Positions 15,771-24,994 of a DNA stretch of 54,451 bases are shown here, piece after piece. The translations under genes were made by a program, and so were the position numbers. The notes below the pieces were generated by a model. It was not told the origin of the DNA and made no database searches. It worked only from the letters and a program-made list of their open reading frames with translations. Position 1 is the first letter of the stretch; every line of letters begins with the position of its first letter. The DNA comes from K189A clade bacterium (GTDB taxonomy: Bacteria; Pseudomonadota; Gammaproteobacteria; Pseudomonadales; Azotimanducaceae), in contig CACOYI010000007.1 in the NCBI GenBank assembly GCA_902631405.1, forward strand, positions 1 through 54,451, given 5' to 3'.

Positions 15771-18221
15771 ATGGAGCGAATGCGGAAAAAGAGTTTGATC
15801 GGCATATATCTGCTAATCATGGCCGCAATGAGCCCCTATTCCGTAGCAGAAGCAGTCTATCCAGCAGACGAGTCTATCTCGGCGGACTTGTACCGGGTCG
15901 CTATAGCTGGCGAGACATACACTCAACGAAAAGCTGTCAGCAGCTCCCTTTGGAAAAAGGAGAGCAACTACCAGTTTAATGCCGGGCCCAGCATAAGCGC
16001 GGATGGGCAATATGTGTTGTTCCTTGATTCCGGACGGAAGGCCCAGCTGATCGACAGAGTCTCTGGCAAGGTGATCTCTCAAAGCAGCACCCGCGTCAAC
16101 ATCGGGCCCACTCGAATAGACATGGCAGCAGGCTATGCCTATGTCAAAGACAGCAAAGGCCTCCACTTACTGGGCCGCTCTGAAAAAAATCGAGATATCG
16201 CCCGTTATTTTCGTACGGGACGACAAGACAGTGTCCTGCTTTTCAGCACAATCAAGCGGGGCGTCTTTGCAGGCTGCGCCCTTATTATTACAAGCAACGG
16301 AAAGGCCATGTTGGCCGTACCTGGACAATCGAAACTTAAACAACTCAGCCTTGGCGACGGCGCTCAACCGCTGGATTTGGATACCGGCGCAGCCGTTCTT
16401 TCGAGACCGGGGCAGGATAATCACTTCGTTTTAAGCAGCGACGGTTATACCCTCCGACTCATGCAGCTATTGGGCGATCCTGGTAACCCTGAACTGGTAA
16501 GCATAGATGAGTCACGGCGCCTCTCTGCACCTGTAAAAGCGATACTCCAATGGTCTCAAAAAAGCCTGCCGCTAATGGTCCCCCTGGACGATAATCAAAC
16601 TCCATTCTTCTACGACATGATCAACGGGCGTAAGCTGGATTGGCTGGACCAGTCTCTGGCAACACGATGGGAGCAGCTAGAGAATCCATCCGTCAATCTA
16701 ACCCCAGATGGCAAGAAATTGCTTATAGCAGGTGACACAGAACTGCAAATGGTTCACGTCAGCCCGCTCCCACAGTCCAGCGACCAATACGCAGCATCGG
16801 TATCCGCTGGTCGATTTGACATCCCTAGCTGCGTCGAACGCAGTTGCAACCTGTCCATGGATGATACTGGGAATCTGCTTAGCGTGCAGGTCAGCAATTT
16901 TGAGGATCTAAAAGCAGCTGGCTACCAGGAGCTATTTGATGTATCCGGGACGTGGCGTCTCAACAGCGCTGCCATCGCAAGGGTTGAACCAGGTGGAGCT
17001 CTGGCCGACTTAGAAAAACACCTCCAAGCAACCTTTAAATCGGACACGCGATTTGAAAGAGCGGTTTTTAACGATGCCGGAAGCAAAGCCTATTTCCCCG
17101 TCGATGCATTTGGCTGGCTAGAATTTAAAGTCCCTACATGGAACGAGACACTGCAGATATCGCGCAAAGCCCTGCGCCTTGGTAATTGGAAGTTTAAGAC
17201 CGACAACAACAAAATTGGCTTGCTCGCAGTAGATGTCTTTGTTGATGATGAGGCAATCCCTCGCTTTAGCTTTGGGCGTGCAGCCCCTCTTTACCCAGAT
17301 ACCAGCAAAACCAACGATCGTGCCGCCGCCATGGCACCTCAATTGCGCGAAGCAGTAGAAATGTTCATGGCGGGTTTTAGAGAGGAAGGTCTTGATGCAA
17401 TAGAGGCGGCATTGGCTGGCCGCGCAGAACAACTGAAACTCATTTTCCAAGAAATAGACACCTACCCCGCAAGCTATCCCACTTGGACGGAGGAAAACTT
17501 CACTAGCATCGAAGCCGCGCGTTTGTTACTGCGCGTCTATCAGGAACTTGTTAGAGATACCGAAGCCCTCCTTAACGCGGATTGCCAGCCGGTATTGTCA
17601 CCAGGACAAGGCTGCAAGATCGTCGCGTCACGTACCCACCTATTAGCCGCGGATCAAGTGATCACAGCAGTGAATGGTCTTGAAGTCAGGCGCGCCAGCG
17701 ACATCGATTCCGCCATGACAAGGCTAAATAGGGACGGATGGGTTGCGCGAGTAAATTTGAATGATGGCACCAGCCTTCAAATCCCAGTAACACGCAAGAT
17801 CAGAGATCCAGACAGCCTAGTTTGGGCCGTAAATCTCTACGTGCAGATGGCCATGATACAGGGACAGGTAAAAGTTCCTCGCCAGGTTAAAAGAGCTCTC
17901 AGTGAACTAGAGGTAGAAGTGCCAGAGGAGGCAAAAGATAGAATAGAACTCGCAGTCATGGCTTCGCATGTATTGACCGGTAAGGCCGAGGAAATCTACT
18001 CCAAATTACTTCAACGCAAAAACTGGGCCCGATCTTACTCCACCGCACTGAGCGAAGAGATCATCTACTATCCACTACGGGTGAACAAAAAGAAGCTGGC
18101 GTTTATTCTAGGACTAAAACCGGAAGAAATAAAAGGTCCGGTGATGAATCCATATCCAAACGATGAGTTTGTCGATTTCTATGGCAACCTACTGCCTCCC
18201 ATGAGCAAAAAACCAAGTTAG
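15771..18221 (+). CDS. Exported propeller-like protein with PDZ domain (system gene 5)
   Basis: An 816-residue protein with a signal peptide (about 1-27). Residues 70-540 contain repeated propeller-like strands such as SADGQYVLFLDSGRKAQLID (near 76-95), TPDGKKLLIAG (near 311-321) and DDTGNLLSVQV. Residues about 540-600 are helical. Residues about 606-685 look like a PDZ domain: LLAADQVITAVNGLEVRRAS, then a helix DIDSAMTRLNRDG and a final strand DGTSLQIPVTR. No Ser-His-Asp protease triad is visible. ATG 15771 follows GGAGA by six bases. PDZ domains in exported proteins usually bind C-termini of partners. Last gene of the operon, 46 bases after gene 4. Confidence 0.65.
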   Translation: MERMRKKSLIGIYLLIMAAMSPYSVAEAVYPADESISADLYRVAIAGETYTQRKAVSSSLWKKESNYQFNAGPSISADGQYVLFLDSGRKAQLIDRVSGKVISQSSTRVNIGPTRIDMAAGYAYVKDSKGLHLLGRSEKNRDIARYFRTGRQDSVLLFSTIKRGVFAGCALIITSNGKAMLAVPGQSKLKQLSLGDGAQPLDLDTGAAVLSRPGQDNHFVLSSDGYTLRLMQLLGDPGNPELVSIDESRRLSAPVKAILQWSQKSLPLMVPLDDNQTPFFYDMINGRKLDWLDQSLATRWEQLENPSVNLTPDGKKLLIAGDTELQMVHVSPLPQSSDQYAASVSAGRFDIPSCVERSCNLSMDDTGNLLSVQVSNFEDLKAAGYQELFDVSGTWRLNSAAIARVEPGGALADLEKHLQATFKSDTRFERAVFNDAGSKAYFPVDAFGWLEFKVPTWNETLQISRKALRLGNWKFKTDNNKIGLLAVDVFVDDEAIPRFSFGRAAPLYPDTSKTNDRAAAMAPQLREAVEMFMAGFREEGLDAIEAALAGRAEQLKLIFQEIDTYPASYPTWTEENFTSIEAARLLLRVYQELVRDTEALLNADCQPVLSPGQGCKIVASRTHLLAADQVITAVNGLEVRRASDIDSAMTRLNRDGWVARVNLNDGTSLQIPVTRKIRDPDSLVWAVNLYVQMAMIQGQVKVPRQVKRALSELEVEVPEEAKDRIELAVMASHVLTGKAEEIYSKLLQRKNWARSYSTALSEEIIYYPLRVNKKKLAFILGLKPEEIKGPVMNPYPNDEFVDFYGNLLPPMSKKPS

Positions 18222-18235
18222 GCGGATGGCAAAGC

Positions 18236-18257
18236 ACAGTCCATTCGTATGGACTGT
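18236..18257. terminator. Inverted repeat between convergent genes, possible bidirectional terminator
   Basis: ACAGTCCAT, loop TCGT, ATGGACTGT is a perfect 9-bp stem with a 4-base loop, in the 44 bases between the stops of the propeller/PDZ gene (18221) and PhyH 2 (18266). The flanking bases give only weak T tracts (CTTGT on plus, GCTTT on minus), so efficiency is doubtful. Confidence 0.5.
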
Positions 18258-18265
18258 CTTGTCCC

Positions 18266-19345
18266 TCAATCCTGACGTCGTGACAAGAGGTGAGATTTTG
18301 GCGGCGCTGGCAAGGTTTTCGTCTCTGCCAAGGGAGGCCCACCAAGCGGCAACTCCTCAATCGGTATACCGTGTGCACGGGCAAATTGCTTTGAGCGCAG
18401 ATTAAGCCCGGGGCCAAGGTAAAACGCTCGGGCCTCCGGGTCCTCATGGTCCCTCCAGAAGGCTGGCGGAATGCTGGTGAATTCAGCCATCGTGCGTTTG
18501 GAGTTCCGCTCCGTTAGCATCCTGCTGATGTACTGATCGATCTTGGCAAGGCGAAGCTGCTCCTCCTCCGGGTCACGGGCTGATGCATCCACTGGTGGCG
18601 CAGCAAACGGCCCCGCTAGGTCCAGCGCAGCACGCATGTACTGCTCGTTCCCATAGTCACCAACCTGGAATTCCTGATGCCCGTAATAGATCTGCATCGA
18701 TTTGCGGCCGCGAGTTGATGGCCGCCAAGTCGCGGCGTGAAGCATTTTCGGATTAAAGATGGCGCACGTACCGGCAGGTCCGTGCAAATGCACGTAACCA
18801 CGTTGTCTGATCTGCTCACGTGGGTCCCAGTAATGCACATCACAGTCCGTCGGCTCAGGACTCATGCTGAAACAGGAGGTTTGGTCGTCAACATCACTAA
18901 GATATATCATCACTTGCAGGAAGCCCGCTCTGTGCGCCCTATGCAGCGCGTGCGCACCAATTCCACCGTCCCGGTGCCATCCAGAGAATGCTTTTTCCAC
19001 CGCGTTGCCACTTGCATCCGTAGGCCCCATCCACCGCAGGCATGCCTCCGTTAAGCAGCACTTTTCGCCCTCGAAGATGGCCTCTATCGCTTCCAAGATC
19101 CTGGGGTGTCGGATGAGACCGTCGAAATGAGGAGAGGTGATAAGTGGATCGCAGTTACGAATCTGCGAATGAGGACCTTGCTGGAAGGGAACCCACATGT
19201 GCGGATTCTGTTCCCTGTCTTCGTCATACAGTTGGATGTAGTACCGGAGCTCATCCTTCGTGAGGACGTTCTGTAACGTGCAGTAGCCGTTCTCTCTGAA
19301 GAAGTCGATGTCTATTGGACTGCCGAGGCTCGTGGAATCTGACAT
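18266..19345 (-). CDS. Phytanoyl-CoA dioxygenase (PhyH) family protein 2
   Basis: A 359-residue predicted Fe(II)/2-oxoglutarate oxygenase. The HxD motif is in GWHRDGG (H124, D126), the distal His in PKMLHAATW (H203), and the Arg expected to bind 2-oxoglutarate in STRGRKSM (about R214). The upstream RNCDPLITSPHFDGLIRHP segment is typical of ectoine-hydroxylase-like PhyH proteins. It reads toward the exported-protein operon. Its upstream region (19346-19641) holds no gene. Base composition looks like that of the operon next door, but I have not counted it. The substrate is unknown. Confidence 0.87.
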   Translation of the reverse strand: MSDSTSLGSPIDIDFFRENGYCTLQNVLTKDELRYYIQLYDEDREQNPHMWVPFQQGPHSQIRNCDPLITSPHFDGLIRHPRILEAIEAIFEGEKCCLTEACLRWMGPTDASGNAVEKAFSGWHRDGGIGAHALHRAHRAGFLQVMIYLSDVDDQTSCFSMSPEPTDCDVHYWDPREQIRQRGYVHLHGPAGTCAIFNPKMLHAATWRPSTRGRKSMQIYYGHQEFQVGDYGNEQYMRAALDLAGPFAAPPVDASARDPEEEQLRLAKIDQYISRMLTERNSKRTMAEFTSIPPAFWRDHEDPEARAFYLGPGLNLRSKQFARAHGIPIEELPLGGPPLAETKTLPAPPKSHLLSRRQD

Positions 19346-19573
19346 GACTTTGCAATAATTATGGTGGGTCCTCCCCAGGGACTCTTAGGATGTAGGACGG
19401 AGTGACTTGATGCAACCATTCACATTGCTAGTAGAGAACATCCCGGTTGACTCGCGCGCCCCGCAAGTATCAGTAGATTTTCGACAACAGCGGATAACGT
19501 TATTCTGAGTCGTCCAGAATTAACGCTACTCTCGGCCAGCCGCAAAATCCCACTTTTCAATTTTCACTTCCTG

Positions 19574-19587
19574 CGCTAGGACTAGCG
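19574..19587. repeat. Short inverted repeat in the gap between PhyH 2 and tRNA-Ser
   Basis: CGCTAG, GA, CTAGCG is a perfect 6-bp palindrome in the 296-base gene-free stretch 19346-19641. No T tract follows on either strand, so it is not a clear terminator; an operator for PhyH 2 or chance is possible. I see nothing else supportable in this gap. Confidence 0.3.
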
Positions 19588-19641
19588 ACTACTGATATAG
19601 AGGGAGCAAAGGACGTCATAGGGCTGCCTGAGACGAGTGAA

Positions 19642-19731
19642 TGGCGGAGAGAGAGGGATTCGAACCCTCGAAGGCTTTTACACCTTACACGCTTTCCAAG
19701 CGAGCGCAATCGACCACTCTGCCATCTCTCC
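19642..19731 (-). tRNA. tRNA-Ser(GGA)
   Basis: On the minus strand the gene begins GGAGAGAUGGCAGAGUGG and ends TCTCTCC-G-CCA, a perfect 7-bp acceptor stem with an encoded CCA at 19644-19642. The anticodon loop is CUUGGAAAG with anticodon GGA (19697-19695), decoding UCC/UCU. A long variable arm, as required of class II tRNA-Ser, lies between the anticodon stem and the T arm GGGTTCGAATCCC. Length is 90 with CCA. It lies 51 bases downstream of the SRP RNA gene on the same strand and could be co-transcribed. Confidence 0.95.
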
Positions 19732-19782
19732 GGAAAAACTCCTCGAGAGACGCCTGTTTACTCGACTACGAGGGTTTTAGAG

Positions 19783-19894
<112 letters not shown>

Positions 19895-20003
19895 TAACGT
19901 CGAGGATCGTAAACGATAAATGATAATTTTTATAGCTGATTGAGTAGCTGTCACGTTTCGATAGTCGAATCAGGATTCAATAACGGTAAAACTGGGAATT
20001 GAT

Positions 20004-20726
20004 ATGCGCCGCGACCACAAACCCTACTCGATAAAAAAATTACAAGGTCGCATCGAATCTTTCTGGGTAAGGCATTTCACCACTCCACAACTAGATTCTA
20101 TGGGCCCACATTCAATGATCATGAAGCCTTGGAATCTCAGCCTCTACGGCAAGAAAATTAGCCTGGGTAAAAGCGTGCATATAATAACCGCCAGAGATAG
20201 GCCAGTGAACCTTACGACATGGAACATAGATGATTCGCAAGGGGAGATATTAATCGGAGACTTCGCGCTAATATGTCCAGGTGTGAGGATAGACTCTGCT
20301 AGTCGGGTCACGGTGGGCAAGAATTGTATGCTTGCAGCGGGCGCGTATTTAACCGACGCGGACTGGCATGATATTTACGACAGAACTAAAACTGTCGGTG
20401 AGACCTCTCCGATAACGCTCGAAGAAAATGTGTGGATAGGTGATGGAGCCACACTCTGCAAAGGGGTAACGATCGGAGAAAACTCGATAATAGGTGCGGG
20501 TTCGGTTGTCACAAAAAGCATTCCAAAAAATGTAGTGGCGGCCGGCAATCCAGCGACAGTGGTGAAGAAGCTAGATACCGAAAAAGAAATAGTCACTAGG
20601 CAATCTTTGCTTGAGGATCATTCGGAACTCGCTAAGAGAATAGACGCACTCGAAAAGTGGATTCGAGCAGACAACACACTGACTGGTTGGCTGCGGAGTC
20701 TCTTTTGGCCTAACAGAAAAGATTAA
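20004..20726 (+). CDS. Left-handed beta-helix acyltransferase (WcaF/LacA-like)
   Basis: A 240-residue protein with hexapeptide repeats forming a left-handed beta-helix: IGDFALICPGVRIDS, VTVGKNCMLAAGAYL, ITLEENVWIGDGATL, VTIGENSIIGAGSVV, ending P-K-N-V-V-A-A-G-N-P-A-T-V-V, the classic C-terminal signature. DADWHDIYDR holds the probable catalytic His. Members use acetyl-CoA or other acyl-CoA to acylate sugars or other small acceptors. The tail beyond about 190 is helical (LLEDHSELAKRIDALEKW) and may trimerise the protein. It converges on queF with three bases between stops. Confidence 0.85.
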   Translation: MRRDHKPYSIKKLQGRIESFWVRHFTTPQLDSMGPHSMIMKPWNLSLYGKKISLGKSVHIITARDRPVNLTTWNIDDSQGEILIGDFALICPGVRIDSASRVTVGKNCMLAAGAYLTDADWHDIYDRTKTVGETSPITLEENVWIGDGATLCKGVTIGENSIIGAGSVVTKSIPKNVVAAGNPATVVKKLDTEKEIVTRQSLLEDHSELAKRIDALEKWIRADNTLTGWLRSLFWPNRKD

Positions 20727-20729
20727 AGA

Positions 20730-21536
20730 CTATTGCCTCCAATCAACAAAGGCGGGCGGTTCAGCATCATGGCTTGAGCGGAATGGATTGATATCGATCC
20801 CCCCTCTTCTTAAAAAACGCCCATAAACGATAAGTTCTTCTGGACTACAGCTTGATTGAATATCTGCGAAGATTCTTTCAATCGTAGTCTCATGAAATGC
20901 CTGATGGTTCCGGTAGGAGACCAGATACTCCAATAGTCCGTCATGGTTCATTTTAGAACCAGTGTATTCGATCAACACGCTCGCCCAATCTGGTTGGCTG
21001 GTTACCGGACACAGGCTCCTGAAAATATTCGTTACCAGCCTCTCACTCACCCTCTGCGTGGATGATACGGTCAACGAATCTTTCGAATAATTGAAATTTT
21101 TTATTTCTACTGACGATCGATCTAAATTAATCAGCTTTCCTTGCGAAGCAGTGGATCGAGACTCCACCCGCTCCTTGAAAGAGACCGACAACTCTCCATC
21201 AAACGCCACCTCCAAATCTCTTTGAACGGTCTCAAGCACCTCGGATTCTTCGTCGAAATTTGATTGCGCAAATCCGTTGAGATAAAGCTTCATCGACTTA
21301 CTTTCGACAACCTGGGCACTCGAATGCTTGACTCTGATCTCTAGGACTTTTGAGATAGGCAATCCATTTGGATTCAACCAAGAGAACTCATAGGCGTTCC
21401 AGAGATCTTGACCGAAGTCAGATACGCCAGTTATTCCTACTTTTGCTCGAGCTGAAGATCTCGATATGGGGAATAATAGTGAGGGATCGTACCCTTCCAG
21501 ATATGTCGATGTTTTGCCTAAAGGTCCGTAATCCAT
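20730..21536 (-). CDS. queF: NADPH-dependent 7-cyano-7-deazaguanine (preQ0) reductase
   Basis: A 268-residue protein, the long bimodular QueF type (E. coli QueF is 282). It has the QueF signature ESKSMKLYLN (78-87), the catalytic Cys in SLCPVTSQPDW (C176) and the conserved Asp seven residues on (D183), as well as Y-R-N-H-Q-x-F-H-E (about 207-215). The enzyme reduces preQ0 to preQ1 in queuosine synthesis. It diverges from the symporter gene at 21649. The identification rests on several invariant motifs and is firm. Confidence 0.96.
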   Translation of the reverse strand: MDYGPLGKTSTYLEGYDPSLLFPISRSSARAKVGITGVSDFGQDLWNAYEFSWLNPNGLPISKVLEIRVKHSSAQVVESKSMKLYLNGFAQSNFDEESEVLETVQRDLEVAFDGELSVSFKERVESRSTASQGKLINLDRSSVEIKNFNYSKDSLTVSSTQRVSERLVTNIFRSLCPVTSQPDWASVLIEYTGSKMNHDGLLEYLVSYRNHQAFHETTIERIFADIQSSCSPEELIVYGRFLRRGGIDINPFRSSHDAEPPAFVDWRQ

Positions 21537-21648
21537 AATTGACTCGTATTGATCTGGAATATCCAGCTCTCGAAGTTCAAGTTATATTTCAAATTGGTAA
21601 CGAGGAGCGCTCCGCGCTAACCTGCCTACAACCAAGAAGGCTGCTCAA

Positions 21649-23025
21649 ATGCTAGAGATAATACAACAGACCACAGCTAAATTCGCTGAACTCGCCTGGG
21701 GCCCATGGCTGTTAGCCCTCCTGCTTGGTGGAGGTCTGTACTTCCTAATTCGTTCAAAGTTCACCCCATTTCGCTACATACGACACGCAATTGATCTCAT
21801 TCGCGGCAAATATGATGACCCTTCACATCCAGGACATATCTCTCATTACAGCGCCTTCAGTTCTGCTATGGCCGGAACTATAGGCATGGGAAACATTGCC
21901 GGAGTTGCTCTCGCGATTAGCCTGTTTGGACCCGGCACGATTTTCTGGATGTGGGTGACCGCCATTGTGGGAATGGCCACGAAGTTTTTCACCTGTTCTC
22001 TAGCAGTAATGTATCGCGGAAAAGACGACGCCGGCGAACTGCAAGGCGGACCGATGTACGTCATCCGAGAGGGTTTGCCAAAATCCTTCCACTGGCTTGC
22101 CTACCTCTTTGCAATCGTTGGCATGATTGGCTGTCTACCGGCCCTTCAAAGCAATCAATTGATACAGATTTTCCGAGACTTAGTTTTTATTGAATCAGGA
22201 ATGCTATCCGCTGGAGGAGACCCATTTGTCTTTAATTTTATTGGCGGTACTGTGCTAGCCATTGTTACAGCGGCAGTTATATTCGGTGGACTTACTCGGA
22301 TCGCGCGAACAGCGACTATCCTTGTCCCAGGAATGGCTCTTCTGTATATCGTCGCGATCCTCGTCGCACTTGCGCTAAACGCAAATGAAGTTCCCGCCGC
22401 ACTAAGCCTAATCGTTAAGGATGCCTTTACAGGGGAAGCTGCGGCTGGTGGCGCAATATTGAGCATGATCATTTATGGAGTCAGGCGTGGCGCCTATAGT
22501 AACGAGGCTGGTATGGGAACCGAATCGCTCGTTCACGGGGCAGCCAAGACTAATGAACCGATTAGGGAGGGATTAGTAGCAATGGTAGGGCCGATCGTTG
22601 ATACCTTAATTGTATGCACAGCAACTGCTCTGATCATTCTGGTAGCAGGAAACTGGCAAAGTGAGGCAGCAGAGGGAGTGACGCTTACTGCAAATGCTTT
22701 TTCGATACTTCTAGGGCCGATTGGCACGATCATTATATTTCTATGCGTCCTGTGTTTTGCAACTACGACTATCTTCACTTACTCCTTTTACGGGTCGCAG
22801 TGCGCGAGCTTCCTGTTCGGCACAAAGAGCCAGAAAGCTTATCGCTACATATTCGTCGGTTCGATTATCATCATGTCTGTGATCTCGATAGAGTCCGCGG
22901 TCAACCTGATAGACGGCTGTTTCGCTTTAATGGCCATCCCCACTATGACTTCGGCTATCTGGTTGGCTCCAAAGGTCTTAGCAGAAGCAAAGGGTTATTG
23001 GCAGCGGCTGGCCGAAGCCGCCTGA
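21649..23025 (+). CDS. Sodium:alanine symporter family (AGCS) transporter
   Basis: A 458-residue integral membrane protein with about 10-11 hydrophobic segments, near the usual length of 450-480. AGCS signatures are visible: SAMAGTIGMGNIAGVA (near 70-85), FGPGTIFWMW (near 90-99) and the substrate-loop motif GVRRGAYSNEAGMGTE (near 280-295). It imports alanine, glycine or related amino acids with Na+, consistent with a marine setting. It precedes the sulfatase gene by 36 bases on the same strand, so an operon with that gene and the esterase is possible. The substrate could differ from alanine. Confidence 0.9.
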   Translation: MLEIIQQTTAKFAELAWGPWLLALLLGGGLYFLIRSKFTPFRYIRHAIDLIRGKYDDPSHPGHISHYSAFSSAMAGTIGMGNIAGVALAISLFGPGTIFWMWVTAIVGMATKFFTCSLAVMYRGKDDAGELQGGPMYVIREGLPKSFHWLAYLFAIVGMIGCLPALQSNQLIQIFRDLVFIESGMLSAGGDPFVFNFIGGTVLAIVTAAVIFGGLTRIARTATILVPGMALLYIVAILVALALNANEVPAALSLIVKDAFTGEAAAGGAILSMIIYGVRRGAYSNEAGMGTESLVHGAAKTNEPIREGLVAMVGPIVDTLIVCTATALIILVAGNWQSEAAEGVTLTANAFSILLGPIGTIIIFLCVLCFATTTIFTYSFYGSQCASFLFGTKSQKAYRYIFVGSIIIMSVISIESAVNLIDGCFALMAIPTMTSAIWLAPKVLAEAKGYWQRLAEAA

Positions 23026-23061
23026 ACAAATCTTCTATTAAAAGAGCAAAAAGGAAATATC

Positions 23062-24972
23062 TTGAGCCCAAACAAGGAACAAAAACCCGCGACTAGGCAT
23101 ACGAGAGAGTTGAACCACGGTTTTAGGGACGTTCTCAACCTCAACAATCAGGAAAGCTTTCAAGATGCGCGAAGGGGCTTCATAACGACATTATCCCCCA
23201 TGGCGATATCACGTGAAGATGGCTCAAAAACCTATACTCTCGAGGACCTAGAATTCCTAGAGGGTGACTGCCCAGATTCGGTTAACCCAAGCCTCTGGCG
23301 ACAGGCTCAACTCAACGCAAACTACACAGGGCTCTTCGAAGTTTGTCCTGGCATTTACCAGGTTCGCTCATTTGATATCGCCAATATTACGTTTGTTATG
23401 GGGGAGACTGGTTGGATAGTCATAGACGCCCTTACCTCAACCGAATCCTCAAAGGCAGCACTTCGATTGGTGAACGAGCAGTTAGGTGAACGACCTGTAA
23501 AAGGAATCATCATCACTCACAGTCACGCGGATCATTTTGCGGGCATTCTAGGGATATATGACCTCGAGGAACCGGCAACAAAAGAGATTCCAATTATAGC
23601 GCCGCTTGATTTTACTAAGGAGGCACTCAGCGAGAACGTCTTGGCTGGGAACGTGATGAATCGGCGAGCCACCTACATGTATGGGAATTTGTTGAAATCC
23701 TCCCCTACCGGTTTTGTCACGACAGGCTTAGGCGCCAGACTGTCCATGGGTAGCACAGGCTTCCTTGAGCCGACGGATACTGTCACTGAGACCGGTGAGA
23801 AAAGGGTGATCGATGGAATCGAATTTGAATTCCAAATGGCAATGGATACTGAGGCACCGAGTGAAATGATGTTCTATCTGCCGAAATTCAAGGCACTTTG
23901 CACGGCCGAGGTCACTTCCCATAACCTCCATAATCTCTACACGCCAAGGGGAGCATTGGTCAGGGATGCTCTCAATTGGTCTGGCAAAATTGATGAGGCC
24001 ATAAGGCTATTTAGCGATCGAACGGACGTTCAATTCGGGTGTCACCATTGGCCGATGTGGGGCAAGGAGCGAGTAATCTCTTTTTTAAAGAAACAACGAG
24101 ATCTCTACAAATTCATACATGATCAAACCCTTCGCTTGGCCAACAAAGGCTTTAGTAAGGAGGAAATAGCTGAACAGATAAAACTACCGAAGTCTCTCTC
24201 ACGGGAGTTCTTTAATCGAGATTATTACGGCACAGTCCATCACAACAGCAAAGCAGTTTTTGTAAGATATCTTGGCTATTTTGACGGAAATCCCTCGACA
24301 CTTTACGAGAGACCTCCGGTAGAAAGAGCTATCCGCTACGTCGAATGGATGGGTGGCCCAGCTAAAATCCTTGAAAAGGCCAAAGAGAGTTTTGACTCCG
24401 GTGATTACCGATGGACGGCAGAGGTTCTTAACCATGTCGTGATGGCCGACGAGAACCACGAGGAAGCGAAGTGTCTCTTGGCAGACACGTTAGAACAACT
24501 GGGCTATCAATCCGAATCAGCGACATGGCGAAACTTTTTCTTGTGCGGTGCGTTAGAGTTACGAGAGGGCTTACCACCAACCCGCGACTTTGTACCTAGC
24601 AGTGGTATGGCCGCGGGCATTCCGATCGACCAGGTATTCAGAACCATGGCTGTCCGATTGCTACCGGAGCAGGTAGATGGAGAGGTTATCCAGGTAGGCA
24701 TTGACCTTACTGATGATGCTCCTTATTTGCTCTCAATTGAGAACTGTGTACTCAACTATTGGAGGGAGGTTTCTTTAAGCGACGCCTCGGCGATACTCAG
24801 GATCAGTAGCAACGATTTTAAGGCTTTAATGCTCGGGATTTTGGACGCGATGACCTTAATCAACGAAGGGCGCTTGGAGATACAAGGAGACGCTAATATT
24901 CTAATGCGCTTCGGAACTTTGTTTGATCAATTTCCGAGAAGATTTCCGATCGTGACACCACGAGAGAGTTAA
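23062..24972 (+). CDS. SdsA-type alkyl sulfatase (metallo-beta-lactamase fold)
   Basis: A 636-residue protein, matching SdsA1-like enzymes. The metallo-beta-lactamase zinc motif THSHADH is at 152-158. The further conserved elements are AEVTSHNLHNLYTPRGA, typical of the SdsA family, and GCHHWPMWG (about 327-335). A helical dimerisation part and a C-terminal SCP2-like region (LPEQVDGEVIQVGIDLTDD and after) complete the three-domain layout. The family cleaves primary alkyl sulfates such as SDS to sulfate and alcohol. TTG 23062 is preceded by AAGGA. No clear signal peptide is seen, unlike secreted SdsA1, so it may be cytoplasmic. Confidence 0.88.
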   Translation: MSPNKEQKPATRHTRELNHGFRDVLNLNNQESFQDARRGFITTLSPMAISREDGSKTYTLEDLEFLEGDCPDSVNPSLWRQAQLNANYTGLFEVCPGIYQVRSFDIANITFVMGETGWIVIDALTSTESSKAALRLVNEQLGERPVKGIIITHSHADHFAGILGIYDLEEPATKEIPIIAPLDFTKEALSENVLAGNVMNRRATYMYGNLLKSSPTGFVTTGLGARLSMGSTGFLEPTDTVTETGEKRVIDGIEFEFQMAMDTEAPSEMMFYLPKFKALCTAEVTSHNLHNLYTPRGALVRDALNWSGKIDEAIRLFSDRTDVQFGCHHWPMWGKERVISFLKKQRDLYKFIHDQTLRLANKGFSKEEIAEQIKLPKSLSREFFNRDYYGTVHHNSKAVFVRYLGYFDGNPSTLYERPPVERAIRYVEWMGGPAKILEKAKESFDSGDYRWTAEVLNHVVMADENHEEAKCLLADTLEQLGYQSESATWRNFFLCGALELREGLPPTRDFVPSSGMAAGIPIDQVFRTMAVRLLPEQVDGEVIQVGIDLTDDAPYLLSIENCVLNYWREVSLSDASAILRISSNDFKALMLGILDAMTLINEGRLEIQGDANILMRFGTLFDQFPRRFPIVTPRES

Positions 24973-24994
24973 CTATCCAGACTGGGGGATAACA

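Noticed and set aside
19346-19641. Possible tRNA-side att site or promoter in the gap before PhyH 2.
   Set aside because: No direct repeat of the tRNA 3' end was found in this window, and no paired -35/-10 elements are clear.
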